The position numbers and the translations under genes are program-made. Shown here piece by piece: positions 25,150 through 33,838 of a DNA stretch of 64,000 bases (positions are counted from its first letter, which is position 1; the number at the start of each line of letters is the position of its first letter). Under the pieces are notes generated by a model. That model had not been told where the DNA came from, ran no database searches, and saw only the letters and a list, made by a program, of their open reading frames with translations. The DNA comes from Dokdonella_A sp044227025 (lineage in GTDB: Bacteria > Pseudomonadota > Gammaproteobacteria > Xanthomonadales > Rhodanobacteraceae), in assembly GCF_044227025.1 (NCBI RefSeq), contig NZ_JBGAFX010000008.1, positions 1-64,000 on the forward strand, given 5' to 3'.

Positions 25150-25258
25150 GTTAGTTGTCCTGTCTGGGAAGGCGCATTCCCCATGGAACGCGCTTGTGCT
25201 TCATTTGAAAAGTGCGGCCAGGGATGGCCGCTCTGGAGTTCATGCAACGCGAAACGCA

Positions 25259-25323
25259 GTCCCCGTCCAGCGGTTCGTCAAGCGGCGCCCATGCAGAACG
25301 CACGAGCAAACCGCGACGGGGAC
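25259..25323 (-). promoter_or_regulatory. Stem-loop between rpsO and pnp (possible RNase III site)
   Basis: GTCCCCGTCCAGCGGTT (25259–25275) pairs with AACCGCGACGGGGAC (25309–25323) apart from a two-base bulge, enclosing a 33-base loop. It lies directly after rpsO and about 110 bases before the pnp start. In E. coli the same interval holds an RNase III-cleaved stem through which PNPase represses itself. Here the role is inferred from position and pairing; it could also slow or stop part of the transcription after rpsO. Confidence 0.6.
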
Positions 25324-25329
25324 AGCAAC

Positions 25330-25599
25330 CTACCGGCGCAGGCCCAGACGCTCGATCAGCGTCTTGTAGCGCTCGGCATCGGCCTTCTTGAGGTAGGCGA
25401 GCAGGCTGCGGCGCTGGTTCACCATCTTGAGCAGGCCGCGACGCGAATGATGGTCCTTGTCGTGGTCGGCGAAGTGCCTGGACAGGTGCTCGATGCGCGC
25501 GGACAGCAGGGCGACCTGTACTTCCGGCGAGCCGGTATCGTTCTTGCCACGACCGTAGTCGGCGATGATCTTGCTGGTTTGTTCGACTGGGAGAGACAT
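25330..25599 (-). CDS. rpsO: 30S ribosomal protein S15
   Basis: An 89-residue ribosomal protein binding the central domain of 16S rRNA. DTGSPEVQVALLSARIEHL and DHHSRRGLLKMVNQRRSLL are the signature helices, and the ending YKTLIERLGLRR is standard. Length is identical to E. coli S15. It lies between truB and pnp as in most proteobacteria. A -10-like TAGAAT about 110 bases upstream suggests its own promoter in the truB–rpsO gap. Confidence 0.98.
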   Translation of the reverse strand: MSLPVEQTSKIIADYGRGKNDTGSPEVQVALLSARIEHLSRHFADHDKDHHSRRGLLKMVNQRRSLLAYLKKADAERYKTLIERLGLRR

Positions 25600-25706
25600 G
25601 GGTTTGCCCTTTGATGGAACATACGGCGCGGGTCAGCTTGGACGCATTGCCAAAGCGCGAGCCGCGTCAGGAATCCCCGGCGGACCGGGACGAAATAAAG
25701 CTCCCT

Positions 25707-25712
25707 ATTCTA
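25707..25712 (-). promoter_or_regulatory. Possible -10 element of an rpsO promoter
   Basis: Minus-strand TAGAAT lies in the 194-base truB–rpsO gap, in an A/T-richer patch. A good -35 at 17 bases was not found (TCCATT is the nearest). E. coli has an rpsO promoter in the same place, which is the main support. Confidence 0.35.
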
Positions 25713-25793
25713 ACCCGTTTTTCCCGGCCAATGGAGCGCGGGTCGTCCGGAATTCCGTTCCCGGCCGCTCGCACGGCGACCCCCGACAGCCGT

Positions 25794-26786
25794 TCAGGCC
25801 GGGCTTTGTGCCGCCAGCGCGCCCGCGCTGAAACCGCGCCGCACGCGCACTTCTCCGGTGGGGTCCACCTCGACCAGCGCGACCAGCCGGCCGTCGGGGT
25901 CGATCGCGCAGGCGAATTCCGTGGCGGCCACGTCGTTGCGCAGCAGTCGCCTGCCTTGTCCGAGCGAGGCCGCTTCGGCCCGCGACACCGGCAACTGCGG
26001 CATTGCGGCCAATCCGCGCTCGAGCGGCAGCAGGCAGGCATCCAGCGCCTCCTCGCCGCGCGCGGCGATCGCTTCGAGCTGTTCCAGCGTGAACATGGCC
26101 GGCTGCATGAACGGCTCGACCCACATCCGGCGCAACGCCGTCACGTGGGCACCGCAGCCAAGCGCCTCGCCAAGATCGCGGACCAGGCTGCGCACGTACG
26201 TCCCCGAGCCACACTCGACCAGCAGGCGCAGGCGGTCGCCATCGCGGCCCAGCCAATCGAACCGGTGCACGTCGACTTCGCGCGACGGCACCTCGACCTC
26301 CTCGCCGCGGCGCGCCCGCCGATACAAAGGTTCACCCGCCTGCTTGAGCGCCGAATACACCGGTGGCACCTGCACGATGCGCCCGCTCAGGTGCCCCAGC
26401 GCGGCGCGGATCGTCGCCTCGTCGATGGCCGGTACCGGCCGCTGTCGCACAACCTCGCCCTCGGCATCATCGGTGGTGGTCGTCACACCGAGCAGGCATT
26501 CGGTCTCGTAGGCCTTGCGCGAGCCGAGCAGGAGGCCGGCGATCTTGGTCGCCTCGCCGAAGCACAGTGGCAACAGGCCGGTCGCGAGTGGATCGAGGCT
26601 GCCGGTGTGCCCGCCCTTTTCCGCGCGGAACAGGCGACGCACCTTCTGCAACGCCTGGTTCGAGGAAAGACCTTGCGGCTTGTCCAGCAGGAGGAGGCCG
26701 CTGATGGAGCGGAAACGGGGAGTCGGGAATCGGGAATCGCCAGGAGCCACGCTGCGCACCGCCCTCGACGATTCCCTATTCCCCAT
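25794..26786 (-). CDS. truB: tRNA pseudouridine(55) synthase
   Basis: A 330-residue enzyme making pseudouridine 55 in the T-loop of tRNAs. SGLLLLDKPQGLSSNQALQ, GHTGSLDPLATGLLPLCFGE (catalytic Asp in SLDPLA), SALKQAGEPLYRRARRGEEV and GTYVRSLVRDLGEALG are the family motifs; a PUA-like end follows. The N-terminus is odd: no ATG, GTG or TTG lies near the usual start. The frame must begin about 30 codons before SGLLLLDK, at ATG 26786 or the GTGs at 26759 or 26750, inside a short repeat that also ends rbfA. The rbfA stop overlaps by 11 bases. Confidence 0.93.
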   Translation of the reverse strand: MGNRESSRAVRSVAPGDSRFPTPRFRSISGLLLLDKPQGLSSNQALQKVRRLFRAEKGGHTGSLDPLATGLLPLCFGEATKIAGLLLGSRKAYETECLLGVTTTTDDAEGEVVRQRPVPAIDEATIRAALGHLSGRIVQVPPVYSALKQAGEPLYRRARRGEEVEVPSREVDVHRFDWLGRDGDRLRLLVECGSGTYVRSLVRDLGEALGCGAHVTALRRMWVEPFMQPAMFTLEQLEAIAARGEEALDACLLPLERGLAAMPQLPVSRAEAASLGQGRRLLRNDVAATEFACAIDPDGRLVALVEVDPTGEVRVRRGFSAGALAAQSPA

Positions 26787-26798
26787 TCCCGATTCCCG
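26717..26798. repeat. Inverted GGGAATCGGGAATCG-type repeat across the rbfA–truB junction
   Basis: The left arm, GTCGGGAATCGGGAATCG (ending 26739), and the right arm, CGATTCCCTATTCCCCATTC then CCGATTCCC (26769–26798), are imperfect inverted copies of a short unit built from GGGAAT. Such units are common in intergenic regions of Xanthomonadales. Here the right arm supplies the last codons and stop of rbfA and the ATG of truB, and the left arm is translated as part of the truB N-terminus. Confidence 0.7.
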
Positions 26799-27138
26799 CC
26801 TCGCCGCGCAACAACGACTCGATGCGCTCGCCCTTGTCGACCGAGTCGTCGTAGCGGAAGCGCAGCTCGGGTACGCGGCGCAGCTTCATCGAACGCGAAA
26901 GCTCGCGGCGGAATTCCTTCGCGAGTTCGTTCAGCGCCTTCGTCGCTTCGGGGCCCTTGTCGCCAATCAACGCGGTCACGAACACCGTCGCCATGTCGAG
27001 GTCCCTCGTGACCTCGACATCGGACACGCTCACCGACGGCAATGCGTGCTCGCGGACGGCGGCGTGCACCAGCAACGCGATCTCGCGCCGGAGTTCGGCC
27101 GAGACGCGATCGGATCGATTGAAGGATTTTGCGGGCAT
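26776..27138 (-). CDS. rbfA: 30S ribosome-binding factor A
   Basis: A 120-residue KH-like protein for late 30S maturation and cold adaptation. RVSAELRREIALLV at the start and LNELAKEFRRELSRSMKLRR are family motifs, followed by VPELRFRYDDSVDKGERIE. The tail GIGNGE and the stop codon come from the repeat at 26769–26798, so the native C-terminus may have been altered by repeat insertion. It starts three bases after the infB stop. Confidence 0.95.
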   Translation of the reverse strand: MPAKSFNRSDRVSAELRREIALLVHAAVREHALPSVSVSDVEVTRDLDMATVFVTALIGDKGPEATKALNELAKEFRRELSRSMKLRRVPELRFRYDDSVDKGERIESLLRGEAGIGNGE

Positions 27139-27141
27139 GGC

Positions 27142-29790
27142 CTACAGCGTCCTCGCAACCTCGATGCGCTCGAAGCACTCGATCTGGTCACCCGGCTTGA
27201 CGTCGTTGTACTGCTTGACGCCGATGCCGCACTCGGTGCCATTGCGAACTTCGTCGACGTTCTCCTTGAAGCGGCGCAGCGATTCGAGTTCGCCCTGGAA
27301 GATCACGGTGTTGTCGCGCAGCACGCGGATCGGCTTGTGACGCTTGACCGTGCCCTCGATGACCATGCAGCCGGCGACCGCGCCGAACTTCGACGAGCGG
27401 AAGACGTCGCGCACCTGCGCGGTGCCGATGATTTCCTCGCGCACTTCCATGCCGAGCAGACCAGTCGCGACCTGCTTCACCTGGTCGATGACGTCGTAGA
27501 TGATCGAGAAATAGCGCAGGTCCAGGTTGTTCGCATCGATGATGCGGCGTGCCGATGCGTCCGCGCGCACGTTGAAGCCGATGATGACCGCCTTCGACGC
27601 AGCCGCGAGGGTCGCATCGGATTCGGTGATGCCGCCGACGCCGGAGGCGATCACGTTGACGCGGATCGCATCGGTGGTGATCGCGCCGAGCGATTCGCGC
27701 AGCGCTTCCGCCGAACCCTGCACGTCGGCCTTGACGACGAGGTTGAGGGTCAACTGGCCCTGACCCTCGCCCATCTGCGCGACCATGTCTTCCATGCGGT
27801 TGCCGGCCTGCTTGACCAGGCGCGTCTCCCGGCGCTTGTGCATGCGTTGCTGCGCCACTTCCTTGGCCAGGCGATCGTCGGCGACCACGACGAAATCGTC
27901 GCCCGCCTGCGGAACGCCGGAGAGGCCGAGCACCTGCACCGGGATCGACGGACCAGCCGATTCGACCTGGCTGCCGGTCTCGTCGAACAGTGCGCGCACG
28001 CGACCGTATTCGATGCCGCAGACGAGGAAGTCGCCCTTCTTGAGCAAGCCCTGCTGCACCAGCACGGTCGCGACCGGGCCGCGCCCCTTGTCGAGGCTCG
28101 CCTCGATCACCGCGCCGCTGGCGCGGCCGTCCGGCACCGCGGTGAGATCCATGACCTCGGCCTGCACCGAGATCGCATCGAGCAGGTTGTCGACGCCGTC
28201 GCCGGTCTTCGCCGACACCGGCACGAACTGCACGTCGCCGCCCCACTCTTCGGGCACGACTTCGTGCTGCACGAGACCCTGCTTGACCGTATCCGGATTC
28301 GCGTCGCTCTTGTCCATCTTGTTCATCGCGACGATGATCGGCACCTTCGCCGCGCGCGCATGCTGGATCGCCTCGACCGTCTGCGGCATCACGCCGTCGT
28401 CGGCAGCGACCACCAGCACCACGATGTCGGTCGACTGCGCACCGCGTGCACGCATCGACGAGAACGCGGCATGACCCGGGGTGTCGAGGAAGGTGATCAC
28501 GCCCTTCGGCGTGTCGACGTGGTACGCGCCGATATGCTGGGTGATGCCGCCCGCTTCGCCGGCGACAACCTTGGTGCGCCGGATGTAGTCGAGCAGCGAG
28601 GTCTTGCCGTGGTCGACATGACCCATGATCGTGACGACGGGCGGACGAGCCGCCTTCACGGCGTCATCGCCGGCCTGCTGCGCGAGCAGGGTCGTCTCGG
28701 CACTGGTGTCTTCGGCGGCGACAACCTTGTGGCCGAGCTCCTCCGCGACCAGTACCGCGGTGTCGTGGTCGATCGCCTGGTTGATTGTCACCATCACTCC
28801 CATCTTGAATAGCGCCTTCACTACGTCGGCGCCCTTGACCGCGAGCTTGCCCGCGAGATCGGCGACCGTGATCGTCTCGCCCACCGCGATCTCCTTGACC
28901 ACCGGCGCGGTCGGCCGCGAGAACGCATGCGCGGGACCGGAGCGGCTCTGCTCGACCTGACGTGCCTTCGGGCGCTTGCGACCGGTACGGCGTGCCGCGC
29001 CTTCGCGCGACAGGTGCAGTTCGTTGCCGAAATAGCGCGCGCCGCCCGAGTCGTCGGAGCTGCCCTCTTCGCGCATGCGATGCGAACCATGCTTGGGCTT
29101 GTGGCGATGCTGGCCGTCGCCGGCTCCGGCGCCCGCACCGGGGCTGGCAGGACCCGCCGCCTCGCGCGCACGCTCGGGGCGCGGCGGATGCGCGCCTTCG
29201 CGCGCTGCCGGTACGGCGGTCTGCGGGGCGGCTTCGGCCGGCGTGGCCTTCGCAACATCTTCATCGCTGCGACGGCGCGAGTCCTCTTCCGCAGCCGCCT
29301 TGCGCGCGTCTTCCGCTGCGCGCATCTTCGCGTCCTCGTCGTGGCGACGACGATCCGCTTCCGAACGCGCGCGATCCTCGGCTTCGCGCTTGAGCTGCGA
29401 TTCGCCGAGCTTGCGGATGGCGTCCTCGCGCTCGGGGTCGACCGACTGGCCTTCCTCGACCGTGCTGCGCTTGACGTAGGTGCGCTTCTGGCGCACTTCG
29501 ACATTGACCGTCTTGGCGCTCGCGCCACGCTGGCCCGGCACCACGGTGATTTCGCTGACCGTGCGCCGCTTCAACGTGATCTGGCGCGGCGAAGCGGCCG
29601 CTTCGACCGGCGCTTCCTCTTTCTTGCCGTGCGTGCGGCGCAGGAAGCCGAGCAGCTTCACCTTCTCGGTGCTGCTGATGACCTGGTCCGGGTCGTTGAA
29701 TTTCATGCCCGCCTCGCCAAGCTGCGCGAGCAGCTTGTCGACCGGTGTGCCGAGGACATTGGCCAGCTGTTTGATCGTGACGTCCGACAT
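27142..29790 (-). CDS. infB: Translation initiation factor IF-2
   Basis: An 882-residue GTPase that delivers initiator tRNA to the 30S subunit. The N-terminus (MSDVTIKQLANVLG) is the IF2_N domain, followed by a long charged Arg/Glu/Ala-rich linker (about 85–300). The GTPase domain has G1 GHVDHGKTS, G3 DTPGHAAF and G4 NKMDK, and domains II–IV follow. The end reads KQYNDVKPGDQIECFERIEV. ATG 29790 was chosen by homology; the frame stays open 24 codons further upstream. It is preceded by nusA (130-base gap) and followed by rbfA (3 bases). Confidence 0.98.
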   Translation of the reverse strand: MSDVTIKQLANVLGTPVDKLLAQLGEAGMKFNDPDQVISSTEKVKLLGFLRRTHGKKEEAPVEAAASPRQITLKRRTVSEITVVPGQRGASAKTVNVEVRQKRTYVKRSTVEEGQSVDPEREDAIRKLGESQLKREAEDRARSEADRRRHDEDAKMRAAEDARKAAAEEDSRRRSDEDVAKATPAEAAPQTAVPAAREGAHPPRPERAREAAGPASPGAGAGAGDGQHRHKPKHGSHRMREEGSSDDSGGARYFGNELHLSREGAARRTGRKRPKARQVEQSRSGPAHAFSRPTAPVVKEIAVGETITVADLAGKLAVKGADVVKALFKMGVMVTINQAIDHDTAVLVAEELGHKVVAAEDTSAETTLLAQQAGDDAVKAARPPVVTIMGHVDHGKTSLLDYIRRTKVVAGEAGGITQHIGAYHVDTPKGVITFLDTPGHAAFSSMRARGAQSTDIVVLVVAADDGVMPQTVEAIQHARAAKVPIIVAMNKMDKSDANPDTVKQGLVQHEVVPEEWGGDVQFVPVSAKTGDGVDNLLDAISVQAEVMDLTAVPDGRASGAVIEASLDKGRGPVATVLVQQGLLKKGDFLVCGIEYGRVRALFDETGSQVESAGPSIPVQVLGLSGVPQAGDDFVVVADDRLAKEVAQQRMHKRRETRLVKQAGNRMEDMVAQMGEGQGQLTLNLVVKADVQGSAEALRESLGAITTDAIRVNVIASGVGGITESDATLAAASKAVIIGFNVRADASARRIIDANNLDLRYFSIIYDVIDQVKQVATGLLGMEVREEIIGTAQVRDVFRSSKFGAVAGCMVIEGTVKRHKPIRVLRDNTVIFQGELESLRRFKENVDEVRNGTECGIGVKQYNDVKPGDQIECFERIEVARTL

Positions 29791-29920
29791 CGATTTCGTA
29801 CTCCGTGGCCCTGCGACGCGTGCGGTAATGACCGTTCCGGCAGCGCTTCGCACCAGCGCCATCGTGCTCCTGCTTCAAGGACGGCGTGCTGAATGCGCGC
29901 CGCCCGTTCCGCGCCGGCCG

Positions 29921-31414
29921 TTACGCGACCGCGTCCTCGCGCGCGGCCATGATCAGCGCCGCGGCCTGGTCTTCGTCGATCCCCTCGATGCCCAGCTCCA
30001 TGAATTCGTCGGTGGCGAGGTCGGCGAGATTCTCGCGCGTGACGATGCCATGCGAAGCGAGTTCGAACGCAAGGCCCTCTTCCATGCCCTCGACCGCGAG
30101 CAGGTCCTGCGCCGGCTTGTGCTCCTCCATGCCCTCCTCGACCGCGAGCGCGTCGGTAAGCAGCGCATCGCGTGCTCGCGCACGCAGTTCCTCGACGATG
30201 TCCTCGTCGAAACCCTCGATGCCGAGCAATTCGGCGGTTGGCACGTAGGCGATTTCCTCGACCGTCGAGAAACCTTCCTGCACCAGGATCTGCGCGATCT
30301 CCGCATCCACTTCGAGCTTGGCGATGAACAGGTCGCGCGCGGCGATCTGCTCGGCCTCGCTCTTCTGGCGCACCTGATCGGCGGTCATCACGTTGAGCTG
30401 CCATCCGCTGAGCTTGCTGGCGAGGCGCACGTTCTGGCCGCCGCGACCGATCGCCTGGGACAGCTTGTCCTCGGCGACCGCGATGTCCATCGAGTGCTTT
30501 TCCTCGTCGACGATGATCGACTGCACTTCGGCCGGCGCCATCGCGTTGATGACGAACTGCGCCGGATTGTCGTTCCACAGCACGATGTCGATGCGTTCGC
30601 CGTTCAGTTCGTTCGACACCGCCTGAACGCGCGAGCCGCGCATGCCGATGCATGCACCGATCGGATCGGTGCGATGGTCGTGCGCGAGCACGGCGATCTT
30701 GGCGCGGTCGCCCGGATCGCGTGCGCAGGCCTTTATTTCGACCAGACCCTGGCCGACTTCCGGCACTTCGAGCTTGAACAGTTCCATCATCAATTCCGGC
30801 GCCGTGCGCGACACGAACAGCTGCGGGCCACGCGGCTCCGATTTCACTTCGTACAGATAACCGCGCAGGCGGTCGCCGGTACGCACCGCTTCGCGCGGGA
30901 TGCTGCGGTCGCGCGCCACGAACGCTTCGGCATTGCCGCCGAGGTCGAGGTAGACGCTGCCGCGCTCGACGCGCTTGACGATGCCGGTGATCAGTTCGCC
31001 GACGCGGTCGCGGTAGGCATCCACGACCAGCGCGCGCTCGGCTTCGCGCACGCGCTGCACGATGACCTGCTTGGCCGCCTGCGCCGAGATGCGCCCGAAG
31101 TCCGGGTTCTCGATCGGCTGTTCGACGTAGCCGCCGACCTCGATGCCTTCAACCTCGTCCACCGCATCCATCAGGCGAAGCTGGCGGTCGGGCGACTCCA
31201 TCACGACGTCGTCGGCCACGACTTCCCAGCGCCGGAACGTCTCGTAGTCGCCGGTTTCACGGTCGATCGCGACGCGCACCGAGACGTCTTCCTCGGCGTA
31301 GCGCTTCTTCGCGGCGGACGCGAGCGCGGCCTCCATCGCTTCGAAGATGACGCCGCGCGGCACGCCCTTCTCGTTTGCAACCGCATCGACGACCAGCAGC
31401 AGATCTTTGCTCAT
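29921..31414 (-). CDS. nusA: Transcription termination/antitermination factor NusA
   Basis: A 497-residue RNA polymerase-binding factor. The N-domain (MSKDLLLVVDAVANEKGVPR) is followed by S1 (about 135–200), KH1 and KH2 (about 205–345, with ACIGMRGSRVQAVSNELNGE and AIGRGGQNVRLASKLSGW), then two acidic C-terminal repeats (about 365–495, FSTVEEIAYVPTAELLGIEG). Two such repeats are typical of gammaproteobacteria. It lies between rimP and infB. NusA controls its own operon in E. coli, and the terminator-like hairpin just before rimP may serve that here. Confidence 0.98.
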   Translation of the reverse strand: MSKDLLLVVDAVANEKGVPRGVIFEAMEAALASAAKKRYAEEDVSVRVAIDRETGDYETFRRWEVVADDVVMESPDRQLRLMDAVDEVEGIEVGGYVEQPIENPDFGRISAQAAKQVIVQRVREAERALVVDAYRDRVGELITGIVKRVERGSVYLDLGGNAEAFVARDRSIPREAVRTGDRLRGYLYEVKSEPRGPQLFVSRTAPELMMELFKLEVPEVGQGLVEIKACARDPGDRAKIAVLAHDHRTDPIGACIGMRGSRVQAVSNELNGERIDIVLWNDNPAQFVINAMAPAEVQSIIVDEEKHSMDIAVAEDKLSQAIGRGGQNVRLASKLSGWQLNVMTADQVRQKSEAEQIAARDLFIAKLEVDAEIAQILVQEGFSTVEEIAYVPTAELLGIEGFDEDIVEELRARARDALLTDALAVEEGMEEHKPAQDLLAVEGMEEGLAFELASHGIVTRENLADLATDEFMELGIEGIDEDQAAALIMAAREDAVA

Positions 31415-31492
31415 GTACCGACTCCGTCACCGGTCCGCATCAGCGGCCGGAATGGCCTTGAAATAAAACGGTTGCGCCCCGTCGGGGCGCTC

Positions 31493-32026
31493 TCAAACCT
31501 TTCTCTTCGCGGGACGCCGCGCCGGTTTCGCCGGCACCGCTTCCTCGCTGCGCGCCGGCTTCAGGCCGAGCGCCGCATAGTCCGGGACCAGTCGCGCCTT
31601 CGCAATGTTCGCGTGCGCGATCGCGACTGTCTTGCCGTCCTGCTCGATCGCCACGCGATCGGCATCGACCGCATCGATGCGTCCCTGGAACCGACGCCGC
31701 CCGTCGATCGGCAGGTTCACCGTGATCTTGACCTGCTCGCCGGCGAAGCGTTCGAAATGTGCCGGCGTGAACAGCGGTCGCTCCAGCCCCGGCGAGGAGA
31801 CTTCCAGCGTATAGCGGCCGGCAACCGGGTCGTTGACGTCGAGCAGCGCGGAGATCTCGCGGCTGGCACGCTCGCAGTCGTCGATCGTCACGCCGCGTGT
31901 CGATTCATCGATGTAGACACGCAGCAGGCTGCCACTCGCGCCGGTGGCGAACTCGATGCCGACGAGTTCGAGGCCGAGGTCGGCGATCGCGGGTTCCAGC
32001 AGCTGGCTGAGTTCCTGATTCGTCAT
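31493..32026 (-). CDS. rimP: Ribosome maturation factor RimP
   Basis: A 177-residue 30S assembly factor. LGLELVGIEFATGASGSLLR and VTIDDCERASREISALLDV are the N-domain motifs, and YTLEVSSPGLERPLFTPAHF is the most conserved stretch. The C-terminal SH3-like part ends in a Lys/Arg tail. ATG 32026 gives the family start (MTNQELSQLLEPAI); the frame is open far upstream but through non-coding and tRNA sequence. First gene of the rimP–nusA–infB operon, downstream of tRNA-fMet as in E. coli. Confidence 0.96.
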   Translation of the reverse strand: MTNQELSQLLEPAIADLGLELVGIEFATGASGSLLRVYIDESTRGVTIDDCERASREISALLDVNDPVAGRYTLEVSSPGLERPLFTPAHFERFAGEQVKITVNLPIDGRRRFQGRIDAVDADRVAIEQDGKTVAIAHANIAKARLVPDYAALGLKPARSEEAVPAKPARRPAKRKV

Positions 32027-32046
32027 GTTTTCCAGGGGGCAGAAAC

Positions 32047-32069
32047 AAAAAATGGGCACGAGGCCCATT
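32047..32069 (-). terminator. Terminator-like hairpin in the rimP leader (possible attenuator)
   Basis: Minus-strand hairpin AATGGGC/GCCCATT (32051–32057 with 32063–32069, loop five bases) is followed by TTTTTTG. It lies only 20 bases upstream of the rimP ATG, after the stronger terminator that follows the tRNA. A full terminator so close to the start codon suggests conditional read-through. Confidence 0.7.
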
Positions 32070-32185
32070 CCGTAGTTCGCCGTTGTGTCGCATCCAACAT
32101 CGGCGGAACCGCCTTGCGGCGGCCGGCGCATCCTGCGCCTGGGTGCGGCTTGGGGACATCCCTCGACCGAACCCTGAAAACCCAA

Positions 32186-32210
32186 GAAAAAAGGCCGCTC
32201 TAGGCGGCCT
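32186..32210 (-). terminator. Rho-independent terminator after tRNA-fMet
   Basis: Minus-strand hairpin AGGCCGC/GCGGCCT (32192–32198 with 32204–32210, loop TCTAG) is followed by TTTTTT from the A-run at 32186. It lies 14 bases past the tRNA 3' end. It should end most transcripts carrying tRNA-fMet. Confidence 0.85.
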
Positions 32211-32223
32211 GATTCCTTAGACC

Positions 32224-32300
32224 TGGTAGCGGGGGCAGGATTTGAACCTGCGACCTTCGGGTTATGAGCCCGACGAGCTGCCAGACTGCTCCACCCCGCA
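32224..32300 (-). tRNA. Initiator tRNA-fMet (CAT)
   Basis: A 77-base tRNA with encoded CCA. The anticodon stem-loop GGGCTCATAACCC has the three G:C pairs that mark initiator tRNA, with D-arm GGAGCAG…GAGC-type elements and the T-loop GTTCAAATCC. Position 1 (T) cannot pair with position 72 (T), keeping the unpaired 1:72 end needed for formylation, although E. coli uses C·A. It lies between nuoN and rimP on the same strand, the same neighbour (rimP) as metY in E. coli. Confidence 0.95.
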
Positions 32301-32349
32301 CCGAGCTGCGCAGTGTAGCGGCCCTGCAACGATCCGGCAAGCCCGGCAA

Positions 32350-33828
32350 TCACCGGGCAATGGCGGCCGTCACCGAAAGCGCCTGGTTGCACCAGTCGAG
32401 CAGCGGTCCCCAGGCGATCCCGAGCACGAGCAGGGCGAGGCCGTTCAGCGACAGCGCCCAGCGGAACGTGCGGTCGCCCGGCAACCCCAGCGCCGAGCTG
32501 TCGCGCGCCTCGTCGAAATACATGACCTTGACCACGCGCAGGTAGTAGTACAGCCCGATGATCGCGAACACGATCGCGACGATCGCGAGCCACATCTGGC
32601 CGGCGTCGATGACCGCCTTCAACACCATCAGTTTGGCGAAGAAGCCGAACAGCGGCGGCACGCCGGCGAGCGAGAACATCGCGATCGCCATCATGCCTGC
32701 GTACCAGGGATTGCGCTGGTTGAGGCCCCTGAAATCGTCGATCTCCTCGGCCTCGAAGCCGGCACGCGCGAGCAGCATGATCATGCCGAACGCGACGGTC
32801 GTCATCAGCGCGTAGCTGATCACGTAGAACATCGCGGCGGCATAGCCGCTTGCGCTGCCGTTGACGAAGCCGAGCAGCAGGAAACCGACGTGCGAAATCG
32901 TCGAATACGCGAGCATGCGCTTGAGATTGGTCTGCGCGATCGCGAACACGTTGCCGACCGCCAGCGACAGTACCGCGAGCACACCGAGCATCTGGGTCCA
33001 GTGCGCGCTCATGCCGCCCATCGCGCCGTCGAGCAGGCGCCACGCCATGCCGAACGCGGCGAGCTTGGAAGCCGAGCCGATGAACAGGGTCACCGCGGTC
33101 GGCGCGCCCTGGTAGACGTCGGGCAACCACATGTGGAACGGTGCCGCACCGAGCTTGAAGGCCGAGCCGACCACCAGGAAGACCAGGCCGAACACGAGCA
33201 GGGTCCGATGCGGGCTGTTGGCGGAGAAATCCGCGACCGCATGGATCTTCGCGAGGTCAAGCGTGCCGGTCGCACCGTAGATCATCGACATTCCGTACAA
33301 CAGCAGGCCGGACGCGAGCGCGCCGAGCACGAAGTACTTGATCGCTGCTTCGCTCGATATGGCCGAATCGCGATTCAGCGCCACCAGCGCGTAGGAACTC
33401 AGGGTCAGCAGCTCCAAGCCGAGGTAGACGGTGACGAGGTTGCCGGCCGACACCAGCAGCATCATCCCTAGCGTCGCGAACAGCAGCAGCAGGTAGAACT
33501 CGCCAATGAAGAGCTTGCGTTCGCGCAGATAGTCGCGGCTGTACACGAAGACGAGGCCGGTCGTCAGCAGCACGAACACCTTGAGCACGGTGGCGACGCC
33601 GTCGCGCAGGAACATGCCGTTGAAGGCGGCGACGCTCGCCCCCTGCCCCGGCGCGTCGCGCCAGACCAGGAATCCGGTGACCGCTAGCGCGACGAGCGAC
33701 AACCAGTGCGTGACGCCGCGCTGGGCCGGCTTCAGGAACAGGTCGATCAGGAGGATCGCGCAGGTCGCTGCGAGCAGGAACAGCTCGGGCAGCAGCGTCG
33801 CGAGGTCGGCGGGATTGAACTGGATCAT
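32350..33828 (-). CDS. nuoN: NADH-quinone oxidoreductase subunit N
   Basis: A 492-residue proton-pumping membrane subunit of complex I with about 14 transmembrane helices. Antiporter-like motifs include SRDYLRERKLFIGEFYLLLL, KYFVLGALASGLLLYGMS, FKLGAAPFHMWLPDVYQGAP (helix 7–8 Lys and His) and LKRMLAYSTISHVGFLLLGF. It ends 49 bases before tRNA-fMet and is the last nuo gene. ATG 33828 lies 10 bases after the nuoM stop. Confidence 0.97.
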   Translation of the reverse strand: MIQFNPADLATLLPELFLLAATCAILLIDLFLKPAQRGVTHWLSLVALAVTGFLVWRDAPGQGASVAAFNGMFLRDGVATVLKVFVLLTTGLVFVYSRDYLRERKLFIGEFYLLLLFATLGMMLLVSAGNLVTVYLGLELLTLSSYALVALNRDSAISSEAAIKYFVLGALASGLLLYGMSMIYGATGTLDLAKIHAVADFSANSPHRTLLVFGLVFLVVGSAFKLGAAPFHMWLPDVYQGAPTAVTLFIGSASKLAAFGMAWRLLDGAMGGMSAHWTQMLGVLAVLSLAVGNVFAIAQTNLKRMLAYSTISHVGFLLLGFVNGSASGYAAAMFYVISYALMTTVAFGMIMLLARAGFEAEEIDDFRGLNQRNPWYAGMMAIAMFSLAGVPPLFGFFAKLMVLKAVIDAGQMWLAIVAIVFAIIGLYYYLRVVKVMYFDEARDSSALGLPGDRTFRWALSLNGLALLVLGIAWGPLLDWCNQALSVTAAIAR

Positions 33829-33838
33829 GTCGAGTGGC

